NCBI GenBank assembly: GCA_012064415.1
Contig: SSNU01000022.1
Coordinates: forward strand, 145,076-209,075
Direction: 5' to 3'
Origin: Gyrodactylus bullatarudis
Lineage: Eukaryota; Platyhelminthes; Monogenea; Gyrodactylidea; Gyrodactylidae
Length of the DNA: 64,000 bases
Positions within the stretch are counted from its first letter, which is position 1. Each line of letters starts with the position of its first letter. Made by a program: the position numbers and the translations under genes. The notes beneath the pieces are model-generated. The model was not told where the DNA came from and did no database searches. It was given only the letters and a program-made list of their open reading frames with translations. This document shows positions 51,001 through 58,200 of the stretch, one piece after another.

Positions 51001-51903
51001 AGGAAATACTACACCTTTCTCTACCCTTTCTTTCTCTACAGATAGACCAATACAAGTCAGAAGACAAAATAGTCAGGTAGCAAGCGAACATCGATATCGT
51101 GAATAAAAGAACTTTGAAAATGCAAATTCAAGATCTTTCTTTAATCCTTGACAACCTGAAACGAGAAATTTTGAATTCTTTTAATCAAAAACTTGTACCA
51201 AACCCTCTAAGTTTTATACATTTTGAAACATAAGCCATAAATCTGTTTTAATGAATCTAAAAATAATAATTTTTTTTATAGATTATAAACTATTTATTCA
51301 TTCATTTTTGTACATTTATGTTTATATTCACAGTTTTTCAATGAATAAATAACATGTACTTTGAAGTAGGTCTATTAGGGTCCTGGTATAAAATTCTGTC
51401 TAAAAATTTCGAAAAGTTGAGAATTCAATTCATATCAGAACTAATATTCTTTCGAATGACCCATGAGTTATTAAGCTTTAATGATTTATTGAAAAGTCAT
51501 GACAGTTTTAAGATGACCACACTTTTCAAGTATGGTTAATGTTTAAAGATGACTCGGTTTAGAAAAAAAATGAAACTATAACCACTCACAGAAACCAAAG
51601 AAAGAAAATTTTAGCCAATTTCAGGGTCTAAAAATGACGATTTTTGGGACAATATCAAAATTGCGTATTCTAAAATTATACAAAAATTTCAATCTCGGCA
51701 ATGAGTTTTGGAAAAATTTCTCCGGGTCTTTAATAGTTTAGTATATAGTTTATTCCTAGCTTTAGCTAATTCACAAACTCATTAGTAGTGAAGATACATG
51801 GGAGGAATAGAAATATGGAATACTCACTTTCTTCACCATGGCTATACTTCCCAAGGACAATTATTGCCAAGCACATAAAGTTGATGTGAATAATTTGAGT
51901 CAT
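20838..51903 (-). CDS. Eph-family receptor with pseudokinase domain, 14 exons
   Basis: Exons, 5' to 3': 51828-51903, 35685-35752, 33546-33800, 30699-30890, 29664-29889, 26833-26991, 26594-26774, 26407-26534, 26003-26307, 25469-25689, 22678-23140, 22351-22491, 21694-22232, 20838-21060. All junctions are in phase and give 3177 nt, or 1058 residues, close to usual Eph length. Order: signal peptide (1 to about 18), ephrin-binding domain (about 26-200), Cys-rich/EGF-like (about 205-325), two FN3 (about 326-545), membrane segment (578-600), kinase-like (about 660-940), SAM (about 985-1058). Eph receptors bind membrane-bound ephrins and signal in cell sorting and guidance. Here the glycine loop is absent, HRD reads TKI (804-806) and DFG reads LWP (824-826), so catalysis is not expected. 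The start of exon 3 is the least certain join. Intron 1 is about 16 kb. Confidence 0.92.
21185..21480. repeat. partial family B copy in Eph intron
   Basis: GATAATCACGTGGGAAAATGATCC and the following sequence (TCTTCGAAATCGGTTAAAT, CAAAATTGAATTTATTCAGAAATTTTT, GGGCTCATTTCATCATGGAATTCC) match the centre and right arm of the 46953-47715 palindrome. Confidence 0.55.
21531..21569 (+). ncRNA. second copy of the 13759 hammerhead-like motif
   Basis: GGCATGTA..CTGATGAGTATGCCCGAAATAAAG is shared with 13751-13787. Stem III can form ATAA/TTAT around AGCG. Stem I pairs only 3 of 4 positions (AAAT against CTTT). Stem II is unpaired as in the other copy. Confidence 0.3.
21694..23140 (-). CDS. Eph exons 11-13: juxtamembrane and degenerate kinase
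   Basis: Exon 11 (22678-23140) holds the juxtamembrane region and N-lobe. QVFVRKF aligns to VAVK of beta3, with Arg at the usual Lys position; NEMAKFSHENIMKCFGLV aligns to the alphaC Glu and HPNIIxLxGVV; IFELAEHGRMDNLL aligns to the hinge. Exon 12 (22351-22491) has NYCHQILSAFEYL, the alphaE helix. Exon 13 (21694-22232) continues ungapped against VHRDLAARNxLV..CKVxDFG as ETKILNLSAVFL..CKLRLWP, then a weak C-lobe (HFIYEHLYRPDYPL, TEEVNQIFLKML). All catalytic landmarks are replaced while the frame is intact. Confidence 0.85.
23465..23560 (+). repeat. copy of dispersed family S (head only)
   Basis: TGTAGAAATTACAGTGTTTTTAGACAATTAACCTACTAGCAAAGTGT is nearly identical to 63270 onward and to 39230 onward. 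No ribozyme sequence follows here. Confidence 0.65.
23873..24324. mobile_element. second TAGGGCGGTCA hAT-like element
   Basis: Ends are TAGGGCGGTCA and TGACCTACCCA, with AAAAATAGCA-type units in the subterminal regions as in 9586-10203. No coding capacity is seen. It is located in the Eph intron between exons 10 and 11. Confidence 0.55.
24945..25436. repeat. dispersed family D element with short TIRs
   Basis: The ends are CTTAAAGTTCCA and TGGGACTTTAAG, a 12-bp inverted repeat with one mismatch. The interior carries GTGCCTTTAAAGACAC and ATTCGATAGGAAAT..ATTAATCTCCTGGA, shared with 3370-3660 and 30445-30600. It stops about 30 bp before the exon 10 donor of the Eph gene. Confidence 0.5.
25469..26774 (-). 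CDS. Eph exons 7-10: two FN3 domains and membrane segment
   Basis: Exon 7 (26594-26774) contains WGEPKDSGGRNDLFYHVAC, like the Eph FN3 motif WxPPxDTGGRxDxxYxxxC. Exon 8 (26407-26534) has YIIEIYAQNGVS. Exon 9 (26003-26307) carries the second FN3. Exon 10 (25469-25689) begins VRAQTHYGWGPYSQP (compare VRARTxxGYGxYS), then the hydrophobic run SLIIALTLIVLVVLGIITAT and a positively charged stop-transfer segment. The small introns are 58-99 nt. Confidence 0.92.
26833..29889 (-). CDS. Eph exons 5-6: cysteine-rich and EGF-like region
   Basis: Exon 5 (29664-29889) has VEFPATP, VLGHCIEG, CQPNGDWNLESLIGCKCRPG and YEDHSGSCI. Exon 6 (26833-26991) has ACHRNYYKREFGSEKCISCP and ASASCECNSGYFR and ends PCT. 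Joining exon 6 to exon 7 gives PCTRPPSEP, the invariant Eph CTRPPSxP junction. The intron between these two exons carries the MULE insertion. Confidence 0.92.
27291..28736 (-). mobile_element. MULE (Mutator-like) transposon with long TIRs and 9-bp TSD
   Basis: Inverted repeats of roughly 180 bp (27291-27475 and about 28565-28736) begin GGGTTATTTAGAGAAATAAT. Both sides are flanked by TTTTTAATT (27282-27290 and 28737-28745), the 9-bp duplication typical of Mutator elements. The interior is filled by a minus-strand transposase relic. The element sits in the Eph intron between exons 5 and 6. Clean TSDs and similar TIRs suggest a fairly young insertion, though the gene is already broken. Confidence 0.9.
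27476..28384 (-). pseudogene. MULE transposase, frameshifted
   Basis: ATG at 28384 opens an N-terminal zinc-binding-like segment (SVKCKKDGCEFQLNF). After frameshifts the DDE domain follows: LPIIAVDGCHSSGRHKYTLL (first catalytic Asp), AVAIVPTESEKTWTFFLENL, and AILLDREKGLS (second Asp). The third acidic residue and the SWIM zinc finger are missing because the frame runs out in the terminal repeat. At least three overlapping frames are needed, so no functional protein is made. Confidence 0.85.
29205..29480. repeat. family B-related fragment
   Basis: AAATTTCCACTTTTTAAATTTTT, GATTTCAAGAATCGAGGCG and TTAGACAAAAAGTTGTGAGAAATTCG parallel the arms of the 46953-47715 palindrome. Borders are approximate. 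Confidence 0.45.
30445..30600. repeat. family D fragment
   Basis: TATTCGATAGGAAATCTATTAATCCCCTGGA and CTCTTGGACTTTGAGTGATAA match parts of 24945-25436. Confidence 0.4.
30699..30890 (-). CDS. Eph exon 4: end of ephrin-binding domain
   Basis: Ends with IQLAFQLALKNQKACIIV then IRVYYIRC, matching the Eph signature FYLAFQDxGACxALVSVRVYYKKC. The exon is 192 nt, phase 0 at both ends, with donor GTGAGT. Confidence 0.88.
31427..31807. repeat. foldback repeat containing a hammerhead-like motif
   Basis: CTGAGGGCACTGACTAATGGTCATGCTGGTAGTT (from 31430) is repeated inverted at about 31766-31803. The 280-bp interior includes the minus-strand hammerhead-like motif at 31482-31524. An open frame at 31682-31996 overlaps the right arm and is not considered a gene. 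Confidence 0.7.
31482..31524 (-). ncRNA. hammerhead-like motif with 16-nt palindromic stem III
   Basis: Minus strand: AGGT-CTGAAGA-GAGCCGAC-GAAA, then stem III AATAAAAGCTTTTATT (perfect palindrome), C17, ACCT. Stem I pairs AGGT with ACCT. C at position 17 and the A15.1-U16.1 pair are canonical. Stem II is weak. A sister copy at 38111-38150 changes both sides of stem I together. Confidence 0.5.
33546..33800 (-). CDS. Eph exon 3: core of ephrin-binding domain
   Basis: Contains YGSCVTSEE (expected YxVCxV), NGYWLFSPII (expected NWLRTxFI), VSVELDMKTTLC (expected IxVELxFTxRDC), and KCRDSIDLYVKR (expected GTCKETFNLYYxE). The donor is GTGAGT. The 5' border at 33800 is chosen because it keeps phase 0 and follows CCAG; the polypyrimidine tract there is poor, so the first four or so residues are uncertain. 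Confidence 0.8.
35685..35752 (-). CDS. Eph exon 2: start of ephrin-binding domain
   Basis: The translation TLLDTGINGWDNWKKNTDKY matches the conserved Eph opening (ETLxDTxxxxGWxxYPxxGW). The exon is 68 nt with acceptor AACCAG and donor GTAAGT, ending in phase 0. Confidence 0.85.
36170..36330. repeat. family B fragment
   Basis: CTCAAAGTTCATAAAATGGGA..GATGCCAACTCGAAATTT and GATGAAAAAATTGAGATTTTT correspond to 41235-41415 of the family B copy at 40972-41442. Confidence 0.45.
36400..39200. other. Eph intron 1, no gene recognised
   Basis: AT-rich intronic sequence with a short CA run (37020) and the hammerhead-like motif at 38111. The open frames are short and mutually overlapping. Confidence 0.4.
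38111..38150 (-). ncRNA. sister hammerhead-like motif
   Basis: Minus strand: GAGT-CTGATGA-GATCCAGG-GAAA-TTAAAGCTTTGT-C-GCTC. Stem I pairs GAGT with GCTC, including one G-U. Relative to 31482, two stem I pairs changed on both sides (G-C to A-U and A-U to G-C), preserving pairing. Stem III is an imperfect palindrome around AAAGCTTT. About 70 bp of flank also resembles the 31482 copy. Confidence 0.5.
39220..39370 (+). repeat. copy of dispersed family S with hairpin
   Basis: GATGTAGAAATTACAGTTCTTTAGACATAAAACCTACTAGCAGAGTGT matches the 23465 and 63255 copies. It is followed by a hairpin (CTCACAACGA ... TCGTCGTGAG) around CCGAATCCTGACC, which parallels the B-box-like CGAATCCTGGC of the 63440 hairpin. 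Confidence 0.55.
40972..41442. repeat. family B element with inverted ends
   Basis: The left end TAAACTTAGTTGATATGAAG, leading into TTAGGAATCTATGATTTTTAC, mirrors the right end GATTCCCAACTCCATATCAATTAGCTTTA. The interior carries TTGATCA..CTTTCAAATCAG and GGGATTTTGGCGCC. The arms are less similar than in the 8.5- and 47-kb copies. Confidence 0.65.
42231..43509 (-). mobile_element. integrase-type DNA transposon (Ginger/KRBA2-like), internally deleted
   Basis: Near-identical inverted repeats of about 230 bp (42231-42468 and 43290-43509) start TGTTACAGTGAAAATGGGAA. The element is flanked by TATA on both sides (42227-42230 and 43510-43513), a 4-bp duplication. TIRs contain several sub-repeats of CCCATTTTCACTGG in both orientations. 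The TGT...ACA termini and 4-bp duplication fit integrase-like cut-and-paste elements (Ginger group). The remaining coding relic is only the transposase C-terminus, so it is non-autonomous. It is located in Eph intron 1. Confidence 0.85.
42564..42818 (-). pseudogene. C-terminal remnant of an integrase-type transposase
   Basis: The frame starts IGIIIEERDDIFRVGTSEGI, continues NQFEILKEKF and LRQLNTKFSLIGGQGLFKCN, and ends CNCVKTCQKQTCKCKK. The Cys pattern CxCxxxCxxxxCxCxK and GGQGxxKC are typical of the tail of KRBA2/SCAND3-like proteins, which derive from integrase-core transposases. The DDE core is absent. It lies between the two terminal repeats. Confidence 0.7.
46951..47715. repeat. large near-perfect palindrome, family B
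   Basis: Arms about 46953-47253 and 47408-47715 are inverted copies with few differences (outer end TATCTAAACCTAATTGGCATGAAGATGAG). The unique centre is about 150 bp and contains GCCTGCAGGAATTC and GATAATCACGAAGGAAAATGATCC. No reading frame is seen. It abuts the family A palindrome. Confidence 0.9.
47716..48155. repeat. family A palindromic element
   Basis: The left arm (TTGGACGAAATT..ACTAAAATCG..CTTCAAGTAT..CAAATATC..TCAAAATATCTTTT) is mirrored by the right arm ending GAAAATTTTGTCCAAGTC near 48123. The middle holds AAGTCATTTTTGCAACTTTG, also found inverted near 3178 and 13715. Confidence 0.6.
49248..49520. repeat. family A single-arm copy
   Basis: TTGAATTTTGTCCAAAGTTTCCAAAATTACTTAAATTGCC and TCCAAAATATCTTTTTATC match 13493-13740 and the arms of 47716-48155. 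Confidence 0.55.
50541..50960. repeat. family B copy, one-sided
   Basis: Starts TAAAGCTAATTGATATGGAG, then TTCGGAATCTATGATTTTTAC, matching the ends at 41442 (inverted) and 62170. The interior has GATCATTTTCACTACTCGAAAATTGATG and TTCAGTTCAAAGTTCTAAAAAATGGGATTTTGCGCC. Confidence 0.6.
51828..51903 (-). CDS. Eph gene exon 1: signal peptide
   Basis: ATG at 51903 opens MTQIIHINFMCLAIIVLGKY followed by SHGEE, a typical secretory signal: a hydrophobic core and a small residue before a polar stretch. The donor GTGAGT leaves one base, which completes a Lys codon with exon 2 and gives EEKTLLDT, the conserved start of the Eph ligand-binding domain. An upstream ATG is followed at once by a stop. The assignment rests on phase and protein logic across a 16-kb intron, so it is weaker than for the other exons. 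Confidence 0.65.
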
Positions 51904-52175
51904 AACATTCGTCTTGATGGGTTTGCAGAAACCTTGGAATGTGATAAGAGATAAGGGAAAGATAATTCCAATTCATGTGGATGAGATCAAAGTTTTTTTT
52001 TGAACGTCCAATCAAAAAGGATCACCAATCAGAATCATTAATATATATTTTTTAATATAAAAATGTAATTACTTACAAGTAAATACATAATGAGAAAAAC
52101 TTAATTTTTTATAAAACCAAGTTTTAGACAATTTCTCGGCATTTCAAAAGATTATCTGTATTATAATTTATAAAA

Positions 52176-52181
52176 TTTATT
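52176..52181 (-). terminator. poly(A) signal of the 52190 gene
   Basis: AATAAA on the minus strand, 9 nt after the TAA stop. Confidence 0.4.
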
Positions 52182-52189
52182 TTGAACAC

Positions 52190-52774
52190 TTAGGCGAAAG
52201 CCTTCTCTAGACAAAAGAATAATTTTTCAGCCACATCGTTATACTCTAGGTCGTAAGTAACAGTTCCACATGCGAGACCATAACTTTCAATATCAGCTGT
52301 TAGTTTATAATCTGCATACTTTTTCCGTTGTTTCTCGTCTGTCATTAGCTTTTGTAGATAATGAAAATGTTTTTCTGCAAGGCCGAGTGCTGTTAACTTG
52401 TTTATTAGATCGGTTGCCTTATCTTGAAATGATCTTCCTGTAACCTCATCATCGAATAGCAGTTCTTCAAGATCAATGTATTTCGCAATAAACTCTTCTG
52501 ATTCAACACTCCTACACCTAGAACAGCAGAGCATTCTATTCTCATTTGTAGCCTTTTCATTGATCTTGTAAATGAAATTGGAGAGTATACGATGAGATTC
52601 AACAAGCTGCATATAATTTTCATCTGACCGTACTAAATGAGTAGAATAAACTATTGGAGCTTTCATTACTGCTAACAGGTCGATTTTCTTTTCCATTTGA
52701 GTCAAGAGGTCTCCAGTTAGAGACTTCTTACATAATTCCTTAGTTTGACATGCCAAATCCAAACAGGTTGTCAT
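52190..52774 (-). CDS. uncharacterised 194-residue protein, paralogue of 54345
   Basis: A single open frame from ATG at 52774 to TAA, with no intron and no signal peptide or membrane segment. I do not recognise the family. It has a Cys pair CCSRCR near residue 84 and scattered cysteines. Long amphipathic stretches suggest an all-helical cytosolic protein. It aligns along its length with the product of 54345-54902: CKKSLTGDLLTQMEKKIDLL against CQYKLEGSSILPKLEQRIDA, PIVYS against PINYS, ESHRILSNFIYKIN against LSHKILVGLIDNIN, AEKLFFC against AEKIHFC. The two sit in tandem on the same strand, about 1.6 kb apart. AATAAA follows the stop directly. Confidence 0.75.
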   Translation of the reverse strand: MTTCLDLACQTKELCKKSLTGDLLTQMEKKIDLLAVMKAPIVYSTHLVRSDENYMQLVESHRILSNFIYKINEKATNENRMLCCSRCRSVESEEFIAKYIDLEELLFDDEVTGRSFQDKATDLINKLTALGLAEKHFHYLQKLMTDEKQRKKYADYKLTADIESYGLACGTVTYDLEYNDVAEKLFFCLEKAFA

Positions 52775-52904
52775 GATTAACTTTGGAATTGAAAATATGA
52801 ATAACTATTTTCAAAGTTCAATTGCGAACTTATCTCTTTTGAAAAGATACATTCTAAAGTTTTCATTGATTTCCCAAGAGGTGAAAAAATATAGCTGACG
52901 ATTA

Positions 52905-53138
52905 CAGTAAAAATATTTCTATTGAAACAAATTATTTTTATTGAAACACGAATATTTACCCCCTAATTAATTATTAACAGTGAATTTTCACATTTTCACA
53001 AAAACTCTCTTTTTTCCTATTTAAATGTATAGAAAATCACTTGCTGCATTTTGATTAGTCGAGATAAATACTCAATTAGGGGGTAAATATATCTTGTTTC
53101 AATAAAAATAAGATGTTTCAATAGAAATATTTTTACTG
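52905..53138. mobile_element. Tc1/mariner-type MITE, 234 bp
   Basis: Terminal inverted repeats of about 65 bp start CAGTAAAAATATTTCTATTG and run to TTTACCCCCTAATT. TA flanks both ends (52903-52904 and 53139-53140). There is no coding capacity. It lies between the two paralogous genes, upstream of 52190. Confidence 0.8.
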
Positions 53139-53360
53139 TAACATAAATCTCACCATGAAATTTGATTCAGATTTTTTAAATCAGCGCAGAATTTTACGTA
53201 ATTATTTTATTAGTAATAAATAAATTATTACATATTTGTCCTTCCAAGGAAAATATAAAGTTTTATTTTTTAATCCAAAATTTAAACAAATTATATACTT
53301 TTTTTCAAATGCATTTCCTACGTTGGGCAAACTGTGAGACCTGTTTAGGTGAGTATATAA

Positions 53361-53720
53361 GAACATCTCAGTGTGGGAAAAAAGGCTCAACGGTCCAGGA
53401 GCATCTCAGTTTACAAATCACACATACTATATCAAGTCAAATCCAGTGATTCACGGTCAATCAGGGAAGATTTTCTTTGCGAAATTGAGTTGCACTACGT
53501 CAGAGATTTGAAGCTCGATCCTTGCAATCAGAAGGAGTTGGCAACAAAACTAGATATATCCAGAAAGAAAAAGTTTACGCAGTGCAAGAAGTTGCAAAAG
53601 GTTGCTAGGAATTTCGTAGATCCACTCATTTCCAGTTCAACCCAGATTCCTGAGGCCAACATAGTTGAAACGTTTACAATCATTAAAATAAAAGAGCAAG
53701 AAGTTGTAACTAAGCCTTAA
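53361..53720 (+). other. open frame without ATG, possible exon or relic
   Basis: About 118 codons are open and contain lysine-rich sequence (KELATKLDISRKKKFTQCKK), but the frame has no ATG and no clear acceptor. TATATAAG at 53354 upstream resembles a TATA box. No family is recognised, and a decayed gene or a chance frame are equally possible. Confidence 0.2.
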
Positions 53721-54344
53721 CGTCAGCCCCAGTAACAGTTACAATTGAGAGTGAATGTGTGAAAGCCTAGAAAAGTAAACGGAAGTTGATAATTATCAAA
53801 TCATCTCTCAACCAATAATTATAATTAGCACAATTGTCTTCCAATCCTCATAATGAGTTTTTCATTAAAATCAGAATGAAAATTTAACCACCTCTGGTGC
53901 CCAAAAATAAATAAATACAGTACAGAAATATCTGAAGTTTAAATAAATACTTTTTCCTTTGATTATTGAAGGCGATCTAAAACTCACAATGATTTTCAAG
54001 TATTTCCAGCTCATCTTCTTTGAAAAAGAGCTGTTTCTGACCGGAGTTCGTCTTATCTGATTCATTATTGACGCCTAATTAATTTTACAATTTGAATCGT
54101 ATTTTTTTATATTTTCGAGCTCTACTCATTAATTCGAAAATTTGTTTTATGACGACCATTGAGTTAGCTTTTAATTGAAAAATGAAGCCAGCTTTTCTCA
54201 CAAACCCGTTCTGTCATCTTCCCCATAGAAAACTAAAGAACTCTCAACTAAAGCCTCATGATTTTTCTATTCACAATAATTGTTGTTCTCTATACTGAGC
54301 TGAGATTCTAAACATGATAAAAATTATATTTTTAGTATAATTTT

Positions 54345-54902
54345 CTATAAAATCTTTTTTATTTTCGCTATTAGGTGGCAAAAATGAATTTTTTCCGCTA
54401 TATCAGTACAATTTATTTCAGAAACCTCTGATTTTTTCATCCAATCATACTTTACTGTCATTTCTGATGTCAGAATGTTTTCGAATAATGTGATTTGCTT
54501 CATTTTGAGTCCATTTCGTTCAAGTTTATCCATCAATTGAGTTGCTTTGGTTTTAAATTTATCTTCAACTAATCTTGCATCAATAAGACAATCTTCTAAT
54601 TTTAAATAATAAACTATAAACTTTTTCGATTCAGGTCTATTAAAACACAGGAATGTGAATCTCTGATTTTTTTCATCCAAAAAGTTTATATTATCGATTA
54701 GACCAACAAGGATTTTATGTGACAAATAAAATTCATTCAGATTAGGATGATTCCACAAAAATTGCTGAGAATAATTGATGGGCGGATTCAGCAACACTAT
54801 AGCATCTATCCTTTGCTCAAGCTTTGGCAGGATACTACTCCCTTCTAACTTATATTGACAAAATTCTTTTGTAGCATCAGCAATCTCACTTTTTGTAACC
54901 AT
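54345..54902 (-). CDS. uncharacterised 185-residue protein, paralogue of 52190
   Basis: A single open frame from ATG at 54902 to TAG, intronless. No signal peptide, membrane segment or known motif is visible; the ends are Lys- and Ile-rich. Shared with the neighbour at 52190 are the spacing of the first helix (EFCQYKLEG), PPINYS, the LSHKILVGLIDNINFLDEKN segment, YYLKLEDCLIDA (compare KYIDLEELLFDD), KATQLMDKLERNGL (compare KATDLINKLTALGL) and the final DIAEKIHFC. Overall identity looks low, so the duplication is old. A TATA box lies about 35 bp upstream. Confidence 0.75.
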   Translation of the reverse strand: MVTKSEIADATKEFCQYKLEGSSILPKLEQRIDAIVLLNPPINYSQQFLWNHPNLNEFYLSHKILVGLIDNINFLDEKNQRFTFLCFNRPESKKFIVYYLKLEDCLIDARLVEDKFKTKATQLMDKLERNGLKMKQITLFENILTSEMTVKYDWMKKSEVSEINCTDIAEKIHFCHLIAKIKKIL

Positions 54903-54933
54903 AATCTAAAAATGCGAAAATACTGGCATTAGT

Positions 54934-54941
54934 TTTATATA
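54934..54941 (-). promoter_or_regulatory. TATA box of the 54345 gene
   Basis: TATATAAA on the minus strand, about 32 nt upstream of the ATG. The implied 5' UTR is only a few nucleotides unless translation starts lower, so this is a positional call. Confidence 0.4.
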
Positions 54942-55204
54942 GAAATCATTACGTATTAGCCTTAAATTAGATATAAAAATAACTTTTCATTAATTTAATA
55001 ACACATGAAAATGTGACTACTTTAAAATAGATACATTATATTTTATTCAACACAGAGATTAATTCACAAAATATCTGAACAACCAATCATATTCTTTCAA
55101 GAGCTTATACAAAATTACAATGCACCCCCCCCATAATATGATTTAAATACTTCATATTCATCTATTCTTGTTCACTTAATTCAAGTTAAAATAAGTAATT
55201 TACA

Positions 55205-58200
55205 ATGCTAAATCTTGTAAAATATCTTTTACTTTTCGCCTTGATTTTAAGTAATGTTTTTATTTAAATTATTTATCTAAAGGCTTTACCAACTTACTTG
55301 CCCAAGAGGAGTCTAAATCAAGAGAAATAGATGAAAAATCTGAGGAGACTGTGCCCGAGGTCAGTGACCAAGGATTTCTTGATGATAAAGAAAACCTTGA
55401 GGAATATAGTACGGAAATAGAACCTATCTCTGAAGAATCTCAACTGAATACGTCCGTATCTAAATCAGATGAGGAGAATAACTCAGATAATGATAGTATA
55501 ATTGAAGAAAGGGAATCTCAACCAGAAACGAACCAAGAAAGTGAGCCTCAATTAATTGAAGAAAGGGAATCTCAACCAGAAACGAACCAAGAAAGTGAGC
55601 CTCAATTAATTGAAGAAAATAATTCAGTAAACGAAACTGTCGTCGAAGAAAGGGAATCTCAACCAGAAACCAACGAAGAAATTGAGCCTCAATCAGTTGA
55701 AGAGAGTGGTACGGAAATAGAACCTGTCGTCAAAGAAACAGAATCTCAGCCAGATACAAATGAAGAAACCGAGGCTGAATCTGCCACAGTTGAAGAAAAT
55801 AATTCAGAAAACGAGACTGTCGTCGAAGAAAGGGAATCTCAACCAGAATCTAACGAAGAAAGCGAGCCTGAATTAGTTGAAGAAAAAAATTCAGAAAACG
55901 AGACTGTCGTCCAAGAAAGGGAATCTCAACCAGAATCTAACGAAGAAAGCAAGCCTGAATCTCAATCAGATGAGGAGAATAATTCAAACAAGGAGACTGT
56001 CGTTGAAGAAAGAGAATCTCAACTAGAATCTTATAAAATTGTAGAAGGAAATGCAGAAGAAATCCTTCCAGTCGTTGAACAGAGAGAGAATATGTCAGAG
56101 AACACTTTAGAAGATGATTCGTCGAATAATGAAACCGAATATGATGTAAATTTTCTTGAAAAAAGACAATCATCGGATTCTTCTGATCCAAGTAATGCAT
56201 CAGAGTCCTCTACACCAACCGAAGAATCCTCAATAACTGAAGCTCCGAAAATTACCATAACCGTTAGTGAAGATCCAACTACTACGACAACCACTACTGA
56301 AGCTCCAACCACCACCACAACCACTACTGAAGCTCCAACCACCACCACAACCACGACTGAAGCTCCAACCACTACGACAACCACGACCGTAGCTCCGACC
56401 ACTACGACAACCACGACTGAAGCTCCAACTACTACGACAACCACTACTGAAGCTCCAACCACCACCACAACCACGACTGAAGCTCCCACCACTACGACAA
56501 CCACGACCGTAGCTCCGACCACTACGACAACCACGACCGTAGCTCCAACCACTACGACAACCACGACCGTAGCTCCAACCACTACCGCTTCAGCAATAAC
56601 TGAGGGCCCAACTGTTTCAAAGAATGTTACAGAAGCTACAACATATGATAGCTCTGATTCAACCACAAATATTCCAGGAACTTATAACAGCACTGTTGAA
56701 ATGATCTCTACAGGTGAGTTTTGTTTAATATAAAGATGATGGTACTCACATAAATCTGTAAAACTTTAATTATTATAGGTTAAAATATCTTCAAGATAAA
56801 GGAAGAATTGAAAAAATTAATGAGTTATTTTAACGTCCATATTCAAAGATGATTTTAAAAGTTGACGAGGTAGCAGGACCTCATTATTCATGTCTCATTA
56901 ATAATATCAAATAGTAAATGTTAGGCCATTTGTGAAGTACACGCTTTCATTACAAATGATAGCTTATCAATTTTTACAGTGTAATGCCAAATATTTTTCA
57001 TCAATTGTGTCATAAGAGAGTAGGTATTATTCGTGACACAATGACGAATGAACAATCAACCATAAACATAAATAAATGACAGTTCTTCAATGCTACAATT
57101 GTTGCATTGTTAAATGGAATTCTTGATTTTTTTCAAACTGTAAGAGGTTTTTTTCATTTTACTGATTAGCATGGAAAACTTGATGGAGTTCGTTTTAGGA
57201 ACTTGATCAATTTGAGCCTTGATAATTCAAATCCTTTGAAATGAAAGATTAAAATTTTGAGAAAAACATGACCAAAGTTTTCTCACATATCGGTTTGATT
57301 CAGTATTCTATTGAAATTCTTTTAAAAGTTCCCCCTGAAGTGATACTGTGTAACACATCTCCAGAACCTTTTGAATGTAAGTTTTAATAGACCTAAGGTT
57401 GGCATCCTCATTTTCTTGATCACCATAAAAATGATTTCTAGCATGATTTTCTCATTGAATTTATTCAATTATTTCTAATCACTTGATTCGCTTTGGAGAT
57501 TTTTTTGACATTTTTTTTCAAATGAATCTGGTCAAAAATAACTTACTTCCTAGTGGGACGATAGAAAGGGAATAATTTGAAAGAATCCTAGAATAAATAA
57601 AATTCTAAAAACGAGAAGTTTTGAAAAAAACTATGAGTAGGTAATCGCTTGATTGTAAGAGATCAGGAGACTGTCAGGCAACCAATTATAACAATTAAAC
57701 TCTGATATCAAGAGTGTTGGAATGATTTCAAACTTTATGTAATCGCTAGCATGTATGATCGAGTTTATACCACTTGCTATATTCCTGTTTATAAAATTTC
57801 TTAGTTTTATTCAATATTTTTCAGATGAAATGAACCAAGAGAGAAATCTACTGGTCACTCTATTCCCAACGAATACCAGCTCATCACAAGTTAATGAAAC
57901 CGTTTTTGAAAAGTACTTGGATGAAATTTGTTCTTATGTAAGTTTATTTTCGAATAAATTTGAATTATTCACATATCCAAGGAAAACGATCAAAATTTGA
58001 GCAGATCCCAGAGAATTGCGATCAATCAGGTTAAATGATCCTTGAACCTATTCATTTTTTTCATATTTTACTTAAAACAGTCCTTTTTTACCGCTAGATG
58101 ATGCATTTCTTCCAATAGTTCAAAAATATTTTATAACTTCTTAACTAAGAATTGTCGTATCTTTTATTTTGTCACAAAAATAAAATTTCCCATTTATTAT

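Noticed and set aside
53500..53620. Weak resemblance of the 53361 frame to a homeodomain third helix
   Set aside because: The key Trp-Phe-x-Asn residues are absent and the first two helices do not fit.
56031..56666. Long minus-strand open frame rich in valine
   Set aside because: It is the antisense of the ACC-rich Thr repeat; the poly-Val translation follows from the repeat and has no independent support.
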